Positions 6,699 to 12,922 of a stretch of 12,922 nucleotides of DNA are shown here, one piece after another; position 1 is the stretch's first letter; each line of letters begins with the position of its first letter. A program made the translations under genes and the position numbers. The stretch is from the NCBI GenBank assembly GCA_007128045.1, contig SKYG01000034.1, positions 1 to 12,922 on the forward strand, written 5' to 3'. The notes under the pieces were generated by a model. The model worked only from the letters and a program-made list of their open reading frames with translations. It had not been told where the DNA came from and ran no database searches. This DNA comes from Bacteroidales bacterium. GTDB lineage: Bacteria; Bacteroidota; Bacteroidia; Bacteroidales; UBA7960.

Positions 6699-7400
6699 TT
6701 ATCCGAAATTCGAAATGCGATCGAGGGATTCCATATCCATGATCTCGATCTCACGCCCGTTGATCCTGATGATTTTCTCCTTCCTGAACTCAGACATCGT
6801 TCTGATCACATTCTCGGTGGTCATGCCGGTGTATTCGGCAATTTCGCGCCGCGAAACAGGAAGGTTAAACGTCTGGTTCATATATAAATCCCGGCTTAGC
6901 TTTAAAAGGAAGTAGGCCACCTTGCCATGGGTATTCCTCTTCCTGATCTCCATCGACTCCTGGATGATCTTATTGGATGTAGTTCCGAGCCTTTCCATGA
7001 GGTTAAGGCTGAAGAGCCCATTGTGTTTCACGATATGCTTGATCTGCTGAATATCAATATGACAGACCACCGAATCTTCCAGGGCCGACACTGAATAGGG
7101 CTGATGTGAAATGGTGAAGGTGCCCAGCAAACTCACAAAATCGAATGGCCCGGCAATGGTGATGATCTGATCCTTACCGTTGGCCATCGTTTTAAAGAGC
7201 TTGACCAACCCACTCTTCAGATAGGAAAAGCTCTTTACCTCATCCCCTGCATGAAAGACAAAATCGCCGCGGTGATGAAAAGTCTCCTGCTTGTTACGGC
7301 AAAAGGATTCCAGCTCATCCCCCCTGAAGCTTTCGAAGAATACTGACCTTAACTCACACTTTTCACAACCACAAGGATTATTCATATCTATACGTTCCAT
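6699..7400 (-). CDS. Crp/Fnr family transcription regulator, possibly Fe-S containing
   Basis: 233 residues: N-terminal cysteine segment (CGCEKC, C10, C12, C15), cyclic-nucleotide-binding-type beta roll (~35-125), long dimer helix (~130-170), and C-terminal winged helix. The helix-turn-helix reads SRREIAEYTGMTTENVIRTM (183-202), with E196 and R200 matching the DNA-contacting Glu and Arg of Crp/Fnr proteins. C113 in VVCHIDI aligns with the fourth cluster cysteine of E. coli FNR, so C10/C12/C15/C113 could hold a [4Fe-4S] cluster. Spacing differs from the FNR C-x2-C-x5-C pattern, so this is only a suggestion. An internal ATG at 7385 (MNNPCGCEKC) is an equally plausible start. It is divergent from the sulfur operon, with two FNR-like boxes between them, and probably controls both that operon and itself. 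A hairpin terminator follows. Confidence 0.92.
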   Translation of the reverse strand: MERIDMNNPCGCEKCELRSVFFESFRGDELESFCRNKQETFHHRGDFVFHAGDEVKSFSYLKSGLVKLFKTMANGKDQIITIAGPFDFVSLLGTFTISHQPYSVSALEDSVVCHIDIQQIKHIVKHNGLFSLNLMERLGTTSNKIIQESMEIRKRNTHGKVAYFLLKLSRDLYMNQTFNLPVSRREIAEYTGMTTENVIRTMSEFRKEKIIRINGREIEIMDMESLDRISNFG

Positions 7401-7404
7401 TCAC

Positions 7405-7420
7405 TATGATATTTATCATA
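7405..7420. promoter_or_regulatory. FNR-like box 1 (TATGATA-TT-TATCATA)
   Basis: A perfect 16-base palindrome containing TGAT-ATTT-ATCA, the core of the Fnr/Crp-type TTGAT-N4-ATCAA site. It lies only five bases upstream of the regulator start at 7400, so binding should affect the regulator's own expression. It also lies about 72 bases upstream of the predicted rightward transcription start. Confidence 0.65.
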
Positions 7421-7423
7421 AAG

Positions 7424-7435
7424 TGATAATTGTCA
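7424..7435. promoter_or_regulatory. FNR-like box 2 (TGAT-AATT-GTCA)
   Basis: A near-perfect second copy of the TGAT-N4-ATCA core with one mismatch, centred 17 bases from box 1. Its centre is about 55 bases upstream of the predicted rightward start. Tandem arrangement with box 1 makes a chance match less likely. Confidence 0.5.
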
Positions 7436-7470
7436 TAATGGTTCAAAGACAACAGGAGTTGAATTGGGAT

Positions 7471-7478
7471 TACCTTTG
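7471..7478 (+). promoter_or_regulatory. -7 box of the sulfur operon promoter
   Basis: TACCTTTG is an exact TAnnTTTG match. No TTTG or TTG occurs at the proper distance upstream (around 7447-7452), which suggests an activator-dependent promoter served by the FNR-like boxes. The implied leader to the flavoprotein ATG is about 150 bases and contains the GACTTTC repeat element. Confidence 0.4.
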
Positions 7479-7555
7479 CAACGGATTAATCTAATCAACT
7501 CCAGAGATAAAAGTACAAGAAATTTGCCAAAATGATATAAGCTTGACTATAAATC

Positions 7556-7630
7556 TTGATACACTGGTGCATGATTATGGGCACCAGGTACCTTCCAGAC
7601 TTTTTGACTTTCAGACTTTCAGACAATTTT
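7556..7630 (+). repeat. diverged leader repeat, copy A (upstream of the flavoprotein gene)
   Basis: This ~75-base stretch shares order and much of its sequence with 8908-8980. The shared core is GCATGATTATGGGC, then a GGT-CCT-CC block, then tandem GACTTT(C/T) units ending GACTTTCAGACA. In this copy CTGGTGC (7564-7570) and GCACCAG (7581-7587) can form a hairpin that copy B lacks. It ends six bases before the ATG of the flavoprotein. It could be an interspersed repeat or a leader RNA element. Confidence 0.65.
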
Positions 7631-7636
7631 AAACAC

Positions 7637-8875
7637 ATGAAAAAACTACTTATCCTCGGAGGAGGCACTGCCGGAACCATGATGGCAAATAAGCTGCACC
7701 ATGTCCTTGACAAGGAGGATTGGAACATCACCATCGTGGATAAACATAAGACACATATCTACCAGCCCGGTTTGCTCTTTATACCTTTTGGCATATATAC
7801 CCGGGGCGATGTAGAGAAGCCCAAGGCCAATTTCTTTCCGCCACGGGTCAACGCCATCTTTTCGGAGATCGATATGATAAAGCCTGAAGAGAATAAAGTC
7901 TTATTGGCAGGTGGCAGGGTTTTGCAATACGATTATCTGATTGTGGCTACTGGAACCGATATCCGCCCCGACCAGACACCTGGACTCTCCGATTCGCTCT
8001 GGTACAAGCAGATTTTTGATTTTTACACCCTCGAAGGTGCCTTGGCACTCAGGCAGCACCTCAAAACGTGGGAGGGTGGAAACCTCGTGGTGTCCATCAC
8101 CGAATTGCCCTATAAGTGTCCGGTAGCGCCACTGGAGTTTGCCTTCCTTGCTGATGCCTATTTTTCAGAAATGGGCATGCGCGATAAGGTGAAGATAACC
8201 TATGTTACACCGATGTCAGGGGCATTTACCAAACCTGTAGCTACCAAAATGCTGAATGAACTGCTCCAGGAGAAAAACATCGAAGTGGTGACCGATTTTT
8301 ACATTGAGAAGGTGGACAATGAAAAACGTTGCCTTGTCTCATACGACGAAATAGAGATCCCCTTCGACCTGCTGACCATCGTGCCAATGAACATGGGCGA
8401 CGAAGTGATTGCCAGAAGTGGTTTGGGCGACGACATGAACTATATAAACACCAATAAGGAGACACTGCAGTCGGTGAAGCATGACAACATTTTTGTTATT
8501 GGGGATGCCGCCAACCTGCCCACCTCCAAGGCAGGCTCTGTAGCCCATTTCGCCAGCGATGTGCTGATGGAAAACCTGATGCATGCAATCGAGGGGAGGC
8601 CCCTGACAGCGAAATTCGATGGCCATGCCAACTGTTACATCGAAACCGGATACGGCAAAGGCGCCCTGATCGACTTTAATTATGAAACAGAACCCCTGCC
8701 GGGCACCTATCCCTTGCCAGGCATAGGGCCTTTCGGACTGCTTCGCAATACCCGCATCAACCATTACGGAAAGATCATATTCAGGTGGATATACTGGCAT
8801 ATACTCTTGAAAGGCAAAGAGCTGCCTGTTGAATCAGAAATGACCATGGCAGGAAAACGGAGGATATCCCTCTGA
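7637..8875 (+). CDS. sqr: sulfide:quinone oxidoreductase-like FAD flavoprotein
   Basis: 412 residues starting MKKLLILGGGTAG; an ATG-less or in-frame start further left (7556) would place the dinucleotide fold internally, so 7637 is preferred. FAD-binding parts are GGGTAG (8-13), the ATGTD motif (104-108) and FVIGDAAN (286-293). The redox cysteine pair of the SQR/flavocytochrome c sulfide dehydrogenase family is present: C161 in YKCPVAP and C333 in NCYIETGYGKG. The C-terminus has an amphipathic, aromatic segment (about 376-392) like the membrane-associating end of SQR. The family oxidises sulfide, passing electrons to quinone and building persulfide or polysulfide on the cysteine pair. It is the first gene of the proposed sulfur operon. 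Another FAD-dependent thiol oxidoreductase of the same superfamily is possible, so the exact acceptor and substrate remain inference. Confidence 0.82.
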   Translation: MKKLLILGGGTAGTMMANKLHHVLDKEDWNITIVDKHKTHIYQPGLLFIPFGIYTRGDVEKPKANFFPPRVNAIFSEIDMIKPEENKVLLAGGRVLQYDYLIVATGTDIRPDQTPGLSDSLWYKQIFDFYTLEGALALRQHLKTWEGGNLVVSITELPYKCPVAPLEFAFLADAYFSEMGMRDKVKITYVTPMSGAFTKPVATKMLNELLQEKNIEVVTDFYIEKVDNEKRCLVSYDEIEIPFDLLTIVPMNMGDEVIARSGLGDDMNYINTNKETLQSVKHDNIFVIGDAANLPTSKAGSVAHFASDVLMENLMHAIEGRPLTAKFDGHANCYIETGYGKGALIDFNYETEPLPGTYPLPGIGPFGLLRNTRINHYGKIIFRWIYWHILLKGKELPVESEMTMAGKRRISL

Positions 8876-8907
8876 TGTTGACCCAAACTGTGAGCATGAC
8901 AATCAGT

Positions 8908-8980
8908 TTGACACATAGAAGCATGATTATGGGCGCTGGGTGCCTCCCGGAGGTTTTGACCTTTAGACTTTCAGACATTT
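8908..8980 (+). repeat. diverged leader repeat, copy B (upstream of the DUF1641 gene)
   Basis: Second copy of the element at 7556-7630: TTGA-ACA, then GCATGATTATGGGC, a GGTGCCTCCC block and GACTTT-type units. It lies in the 130-base gap between the flavoprotein and DUF1641 genes. The stem that can form in copy A is not conserved here; instead CCTCCCGGAGG (8943-8953) makes a different small palindrome. The same sequence order in both copies shows duplication or an interspersed family, not chance. Confidence 0.65.
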
Positions 8981-9005
8981 CGACATTTTGACAATTAATA
9001 AACTT

Positions 9006-9677
9006 ATGAATGACACCAATATGTTAACCAGGATGGATGCCCTGGAGCAGAAGCTCGACCTGGTGCTCGAATACGTGAATCAGCAACGCCTTAAGTCGGA
9101 AGTGGTGGAAGACCTGGTGTCTGATGTGGCGATCATCGGGAAAGACTTTTATAACTACTCGGTGGCTGAACTCGAGAAGCATGCGGTGGAGCTTGACCCT
9201 GATGAGCTGAAACAGCTTACCATCAACCTTGTAAAGAATGTAAAGAATTTCAACGAGATTCTCGGCCTGTTGGAGAGCATGATGGACCTGAAGAAAGATG
9301 CTGGCCCCATTGTGAATGAGATGATCATCGAATTCACCAAAAATCTGCACAGCATGGAGCAGAAGGGGTATTTCGAATTCGCCAGGGAGATTGGCACCGT
9401 GATAGACAATATCATCACCAACTTCTCCGCGGAGGATATCCGGCAGCTGGCCGATAACATCGTGCTGATGCTGCAAACAGTGAAGAACCTGACCCAACCC
9501 GAAATGCTGGTGGCAGTAAACAATGCCGTGAAAGTTTACGGCAGCATGCAAACCGGCGATATCGAGCCCTATTCCTTATGGAAACTGCTGCGGGAGATGA
9601 GAAGTCCCGAAATGAAATCGGTGCTGGGCTTTATGGTGGCATTTATGAAGAATTTATCGAAACAAAATAGTAACTAA
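9006..9677 (+). CDS. DUF1641 family protein
   Basis: 223 residues from the ATG at 9006 (a TTG at 8988 would add six residues). It is entirely helical in pattern, with a coiled-coil-like N-terminus (MDALEQKLDLVLEYV) and the conserved C-terminal DUF1641 block: PYSLWKLLREMRSPEMKSVL (188-207) followed by GFMVAFMKNL. There is no cysteine, signal peptide or clear membrane helix. DUF1641 proteins are repeatedly found beside sulfide:quinone-oxidoreductase-type flavoproteins and DsrE/TusA-type sulfur carriers. A scaffold, membrane-docking or accessory role in sulfur transfer is therefore plausible, but the biochemical function is unknown. The gene follows the flavoprotein by 130 bases and precedes the sulfur carrier by 19. 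Confidence 0.8.
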   Translation: MNDTNMLTRMDALEQKLDLVLEYVNQQRLKSEVVEDLVSDVAIIGKDFYNYSVAELEKHAVELDPDELKQLTINLVKNVKNFNEILGLLESMMDLKKDAGPIVNEMIIEFTKNLHSMEQKGYFEFAREIGTVIDNIITNFSAEDIRQLADNIVLMLQTVKNLTQPEMLVAVNNAVKVYGSMQTGDIEPYSLWKLLREMRSPEMKSVLGFMVAFMKNLSKQNSN

Positions 9678-9696
9678 CAAAAAAACCTGAAACAAC

Positions 9697-10008
9697 ATGG
9701 CACAGAAAACAATCGCCGGTATCGCCGTAGAGGTATCATCCGAAGGATACCTGGAAAACCCGGCACAATGGACCAAAGAGATCGCGCTGGAAATCGCTGG
9801 CGAGATCGGCATCGACCTCACCGACAAGCATTTTGAGGTGCTTGAATTCCTGCGCAAGGAACATGCAGCCGGAACACAGCTCACCATCCGGAAAGTTGGA
9901 AAGTCAGGTATCGTAGACATCAAAGGTCTTTACACCCTGTTTCCCGGCGGGCCACTCAAGTATTCTGCCAAGATTGCCGGAATTCCCAAACCTGTTAGTT
10001 GCGTTTAA
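9697..10008 (+). CDS. DsrC/TusE-like sulfur carrier with a single conserved cysteine
   Basis: 103 residues, the usual size for the family, ending in the hallmark LFPGGPLKYSAKIAGIPKP-VSCV C-terminal arm. The penultimate-position cysteine C102 (CysA) is present. The second DsrC cysteine, eleven residues earlier, is replaced by A91. DsrC with both cysteines forms a disulfide or trisulfide with DsrAB products; proteins with CysA alone behave like TusE, which carries a persulfide. This protein should therefore transfer sulfur but not close an internal disulfide. It sits 19 bases after DUF1641 and 18 before the DsrE-family gene, clearly one transcript. The likely partners are the DsrE-like protein and the flavoprotein. 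Confidence 0.92.
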   Translation: MAQKTIAGIAVEVSSEGYLENPAQWTKEIALEIAGEIGIDLTDKHFEVLEFLRKEHAAGTQLTIRKVGKSGIVDIKGLYTLFPGGPLKYSAKIAGIPKPVSCV

Positions 10009-10026
10009 CCCAAAAACATAAAAATC

Positions 10027-10533
10027 ATGACTATAGAAACCAAAGAAAGACCTTTGAAGAAGGTGTGTATTATATGCGCCAAAGGCACGATAGAAGATGT
10101 TTACGCAACGCTGGTGCTGGCCAATGGCGCTGTGATGGAAGGGATTGAAGCGAAGCTGTTTTTTACCTTCTTTGGCCTGGACGCCATCACCAAAAAGCAG
10201 ATGAATAAGATACATACGGGCACGGTGGGCAACCCTGCCATGCGGATGCCGGGTGGTTTGCCGTTCCCATCGGTTCTGGGCATGCTGCCGGGGGTAGAAG
10301 CGGGTGTTTCGGCGATGATGAAAAGCCAGATGGACAAGCTCGATATCCCGCCTGTGGATGAGTTTCTGGAGATGATTACTGCCGGTGGAGGCGAAGTGTA
10401 TGCCTGCAAACTGGCCATGGACATGTTTAAACTGGAGGAAAAAGACCTCTGGGATGGCTGCAGCGGAGTCCTTACGGTGGGCGATTTCTATGCCATGTGT
10501 GGTGGCGAAGGCACCCAGATCATCTTTACGTAA
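10027..10533 (+). CDS. DsrE/DsrF-like family sulfur-transfer protein
   Basis: 168 residues with the DsrE-like fold pattern: first strand KKVCIICAKG, helix DVYATLVLANGAVMEG, second strand AKLFFTFFGL, then a variable insertion (MRMPGGLPFP) and the late motif GGEVYACKLAMDMFKL. C127 in the ACKLAMDMF motif is the likely sulfur-accepting cysteine in this long DsrE subgroup; C14, C17, C145 and C158 are extra. The family binds persulfide or thiosulfonate sulfur and exchanges it with TusA or DsrC/TusE-type carriers. It directly follows the DsrC-like gene. The length (about 160-170) fits the DsrE3-type subgroup more than the short TusD/DsrE proteins; assignment to the exact subgroup needs alignment. 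Confidence 0.85.
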   Translation: MTIETKERPLKKVCIICAKGTIEDVYATLVLANGAVMEGIEAKLFFTFFGLDAITKKQMNKIHTGTVGNPAMRMPGGLPFPSVLGMLPGVEAGVSAMMKSQMDKLDIPPVDEFLEMITAGGGEVYACKLAMDMFKLEEKDLWDGCSGVLTVGDFYAMCGGEGTQIIFT

Positions 10534-10695
10534 ACCAATGTAAGGCCTTTAATCGGTCACCTCCAAGACCATATCCGTTAAACGGTAATATTTGTTGAAT
10601 GCCCTATCCAAATAAGTGATGCGCCTAACATTCAGATTGCGTAACTTTATGCACCACTTTCTCAGTAGATAATAATTTGCATAAAACATACTATC
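10534..10695 (+). other. 162-base gap before the AOR gene, possible internal promoter region
   Basis: The gap is larger than the 18-19 bases between the preceding genes. It contains the small palindrome CCGTTAAACGG (10575-10585) and two imperfect -7 boxes, AATATTTG (10587-10594) and TAACTTTA (10642-10649), neither with a good -33 element. The AOR gene may therefore have its own weak or regulated start, or the gap may be leader sequence of one long transcript. No FNR-like palindrome is visible in it. Confidence 0.35.
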
Positions 10696-12585
10696 ATGGC
10701 GGAAAAAACAACGGAAAACCTGCGGGTACTGATGATTGATGCATCCAATGGATTTTATCGCATAAACAAGTATCCTGTAGGAGCGTTCTATGGTCCTGTC
10801 GACCTGGGCATTCACCTTGCCTATAAACACAACAGCCTGAATGTTGGCGCCGGACTGCTCGCCGGTTCGGTTTTTCCTGGATCAAACAGGTTGATTTTTA
10901 CGGGTATCTCACCCTCCTGGCATGGGTTCTTTATTTCTTCCATGGGTGGTGCAGCCCTGGTATTCGACAACCTGGGCATTAACATGTTCTCCATAATAGG
11001 AAAGGCCAATACGCCATCTATTCTCTATCTCAACCGGAACCACGGGGAAGAAGTTGAGGTGGAGCTGCATCCGGTGAATCCCGAGAGCGTATGGCAGACA
11101 GGCAGGGGAGGGGTTTATGGGGTGATGCAATATGCCCTGGATCGCTTCTCGTCACGCTACGAGAAAGAACCCAGGGTGCTGGCGGTGGGGCCGGCTGCAT
11201 TGCATACCGACAGCGGAGCTATTGCATCAGCACCTGTTAAGAAAGGAGAACTGACCGCCGTGGATTGCTGGGCCGGACGGGGAGGCTTCGGTACCAAACT
11301 CTTGCAGCAGCATGGCATTGTGGGCATCATTTACGGGGGAACATGGGTAGATGACGATTTCAGAGACCGCATGGTGGCCGACCAATGGTTTCACGACAGG
11401 TATGAAAAAAAGATGGCAGCCAAAGACTTTGAGGTTACTACCAAATACAGGTACGATCCGGATTTTAACACCGGAGGAACCTTCGGGGTCAACTTCGCTA
11501 CGATGAATGAACGGATCATTGCTTTCAATTACCGGACTCTCTATATGACAAAAGAGGAGCGCCTAAACCTGCATAAGCGGTTTGTGGTGGATCATTACCT
11601 CAAGCAGTTTAATGAGGAAACCATCGAAACGAAACAGCAAAAAAACTGTGGAGAGCCCTGTGTGGCTGTTTGCAAAAAAATGCACCATCATTTTAAGAAA
11701 GACTACGAACCCTATCAGACAATGGGACCCTTGTGTGGGGTGTTCGATCAGCGCGCCGCCGAGCTGCTGAACGGCAAAGCAGATGCTTACGGTTTCGACG
11801 CGATATCGGTGGGTGGGGTGCTGGCGTGGCTCATGGATTGCATGGCAGATGACCTGATCAAGCCACAGGAACTGGGAGTAGAGCAGAAACCGAAATTTTC
11901 GCTGGAGAATTTCGATGTGGTAAAAGACTCCATGCACAATGCCAAAATCGGAGCAGCCCTGCTTGACGAAATGGTTAAGGAGGATGGCAAAATTGACCTT
12001 TCGCTTGGTGCCCGCAAGTTGGCCCGTCACTTGTCGCGCGAAAAAGGGGTCGGGGTCATTGATCGCTTCGTGCATATCGGCTTTGCCCGGCAGGGATGGA
12101 TGGTGCCCAACCAGTACTGGACACCCGGCGTACTTTCACCCATGGCCATCATGGGAAAATATTATATGGTATACGGTAAGGATTTTGTCCCGCCACGCGA
12201 ACTGGGAAGGCAAAATGCGCAGCGCATGATCAAGGAACTGATGATAGACAACCTTGGGTTCTGCCGTTTCCATCGTGCCTGGGCTGAAGACATCCTGCCG
12301 GATGTGATGGAGAAACTTTACGGCCAGCGGGATGATTTTCTGCAAAAGCTTAAGCTTACAGCAACCCGGATCAATAGCCGGAATGTCTCAATTTTCTGGG
12401 AATCGGAGCGGAATGTTGACTTCGTGTATTATTTCCTGAAGAAAAAAGCGGATGAAGATGGTGTGGATGATGAGGAGTTAAATACGTGGATCAAGGCATT
12501 TGAAAAAGATAAGTTTGAAGCAGGATTGCAATTCTGGTTTGAAATTCACAAGGGAATTCACGAGAGCCTCAGGGAGTTTCATTGA
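10696..12585 (+). CDS. aldehyde:ferredoxin oxidoreductase family tungsten/molybdenum enzyme
   Basis: 629 residues, close to the usual 600-650. The pterin-binding motif AGRGGFG is at 193-199. Ligands for a [4Fe-4S] cluster are C318, C322 and C326 (C-x3-C-x3-C) plus C523 in LGFCRFH; the best-known AOR has C-x2-C-x3-C, so the first spacing is one residue longer. E338 in DYEPYQTMG corresponds to the conserved active-site glutamate region. Family enzymes oxidise aldehydes to acids, or run in reverse, with ferredoxin and a tungstopterin. No ferredoxin or pterin gene is in the window. It lies downstream of the sulfur-relay genes on the same strand, so it may act on a sulfur-linked substrate or use electrons from it. 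The substrate is unknown; 'aldehyde' is only the family name. Confidence 0.9.
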   Translation: MAEKTTENLRVLMIDASNGFYRINKYPVGAFYGPVDLGIHLAYKHNSLNVGAGLLAGSVFPGSNRLIFTGISPSWHGFFISSMGGAALVFDNLGINMFSIIGKANTPSILYLNRNHGEEVEVELHPVNPESVWQTGRGGVYGVMQYALDRFSSRYEKEPRVLAVGPAALHTDSGAIASAPVKKGELTAVDCWAGRGGFGTKLLQQHGIVGIIYGGTWVDDDFRDRMVADQWFHDRYEKKMAAKDFEVTTKYRYDPDFNTGGTFGVNFATMNERIIAFNYRTLYMTKEERLNLHKRFVVDHYLKQFNEETIETKQQKNCGEPCVAVCKKMHHHFKKDYEPYQTMGPLCGVFDQRAAELLNGKADAYGFDAISVGGVLAWLMDCMADDLIKPQELGVEQKPKFSLENFDVVKDSMHNAKIGAALLDEMVKEDGKIDLSLGARKLARHLSREKGVGVIDRFVHIGFARQGWMVPNQYWTPGVLSPMAIMGKYYMVYGKDFVPPRELGRQNAQRMIKELMIDNLGFCRFHRAWAEDILPDVMEKLYGQRDDFLQKLKLTATRINSRNVSIFWESERNVDFVYYFLKKKADEDGVDDEELNTWIKAFEKDKFEAGLQFWFEIHKGIHESLREFH

Positions 12586-12922
12586 TTTGAATCCTGATTT
12601 CATCACGCCTCACCACCATGAGCTCCAGTGCAAAGAGCGCTTGCGCAACAGGGTATTTCATCTTCGTTGCATGAAAATGTCAAAAATGATAACCTGATAA
12701 TAAGATTATCTTCATAACTGCATTTTTATAGATTTAATTTGAAAAGCTTAACCGTTTTGCATTTTAAAAGTGAACTACATATTTTCATGACAAAAATTGA
12801 AATGTTTATTAATTCATGTTTCAATTTTTTGACCACTGCAAACAATATCATAAACCAGCAGCAGAAGAAAACAATAAAATTGGGAAAGAATATTACAATG
12901 ATTTAAATCCAGTTTTAAGGAA
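12586..12922. other. intergenic region after the AOR gene
   Basis: This 337-base stretch at the right edge is AT-rich. It holds a short palindrome GATAAT-AAG-ATTATC (12696-12710) and a longer hairpin at 12791-12831. I see no convincing ORF, RNA gene or mobile-element end, and no gene start before the window ends. Confidence 0.55.
12791..12831. terminator. A/T-stem hairpin, possible bidirectional terminator
   Basis: AAAAATTGAAA (12792-12802) pairs perfectly with TTTCAATTTTT (12819-12829) around a 16-base loop, and the right arm continues into T at 12830. The stem is GC-poor but has T-runs on either strand, so it could end transcription from both sides. It lies about 205 bases beyond the AOR stop. 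Confidence 0.4.

Noticed and set aside
6330..6887. Plus-strand frame of 185 codons across the antitoxin and Crp/Fnr gene end
   Set aside because: It runs antisense to two well-supported genes and through the terminator hairpin; its Phe-rich start is just the complement of Lys-rich antitoxin codons.
7590..7626. Tandem GACTTTC units as a CRISPR or minisatellite array
   Set aside because: Units are only 7-8 bases, few and imperfect, with no spacers and no cas genes; they belong to the leader repeat.
7495..7734. Minus-strand frame giving a 79-residue peptide with SESLKVKKSG, and a similar one at 8781-8978
   Set aside because: Their similarity is explained by the duplicated nucleotide element in the leaders; they overlap real genes on the other strand and have no family pattern.
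8339..8800. Minus-strand frame of 153 codons inside the flavoprotein gene
   Set aside because: Antisense shadow of the SQR-like gene, with no recognisable motifs.
11563..12075. Minus-strand frame of 170 codons inside the AOR gene
   Set aside because: Antisense shadow of an enzyme gene with complete cofactor motifs.
12500..12697. Short plus-strand frame overlapping the AOR gene end
   Set aside because: Most of it is an out-of-frame reading of AOR codons and it has no independent start signal.

Overview
The window looks like a chromosomal segment from an uncultured or environmental Bacteroidota (probably Bacteroidales-like). The reasons are several promoters of the TTTG-N19/20-TAnnTTTG type, start codons preceded by A-rich sequence instead of Shine-Dalgarno motifs, and family content typical of that phylum (AAA_14/DUF4143 ATPase, DUF6364/PIN pair, Crp/Fnr regulator). 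This is inference; no marker gene is present.

Left part (1-1792): the last 56 codons of an unidentified + strand gene, a doubtful small minus-strand ORF, then a complete AAA_14/DUF4143 ATPase. The ATPase has a clear Bacteroidota promoter, and one arm of a long inverted repeat lies inside that promoter.

Middle (2134-6545, all minus strand): a two-gene polar amino-acid ABC importer. One protein fuses a lipoprotein-like signal, a half + full + half array of SBP_bac_3 modules and the membrane permease. The other is the ATPase, with an extra C-terminal domain resembling a degenerate RsbW/GHKL ATPase fold. Upstream of these is a PIN toxin / DUF6364-type antitoxin pair with its own promoter and a palindrome lying within that promoter.

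Right part (6699-12585): a putative sulfur-relay operon with a divergent regulator. A Crp/Fnr-type regulator with a cysteine set resembling Fe-S FNR proteins is read leftward. Rightward lie a sulfide:quinone oxidoreductase-like flavoprotein, a DUF1641 protein, a DsrC/TusE-like sulfur carrier with only the penultimate cysteine, a DsrE-family protein, and a tungsten/molybdenum aldehyde:ferredoxin oxidoreductase (AOR) family enzyme. The divergent intergenic region carries two tandem FNR-like palindromes and a -7 box without a good -33 box, which suggests activator-dependent, redox-controlled transcription. My inference is that sulfide or a persulfide is oxidised by the flavoprotein, carried as protein-bound sulfur by the DsrE and DsrC-like proteins, and linked to an AOR-type redox step. 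The AOR partner and the absence of DsrAB in the window make this the most interesting system here.

A diverged ~75-bp repeat with GACTTTC-type units sits in the leaders of both the flavoprotein gene and the DUF1641 gene. The last 337 bases hold no convincing gene, only a possible hairpin terminator.
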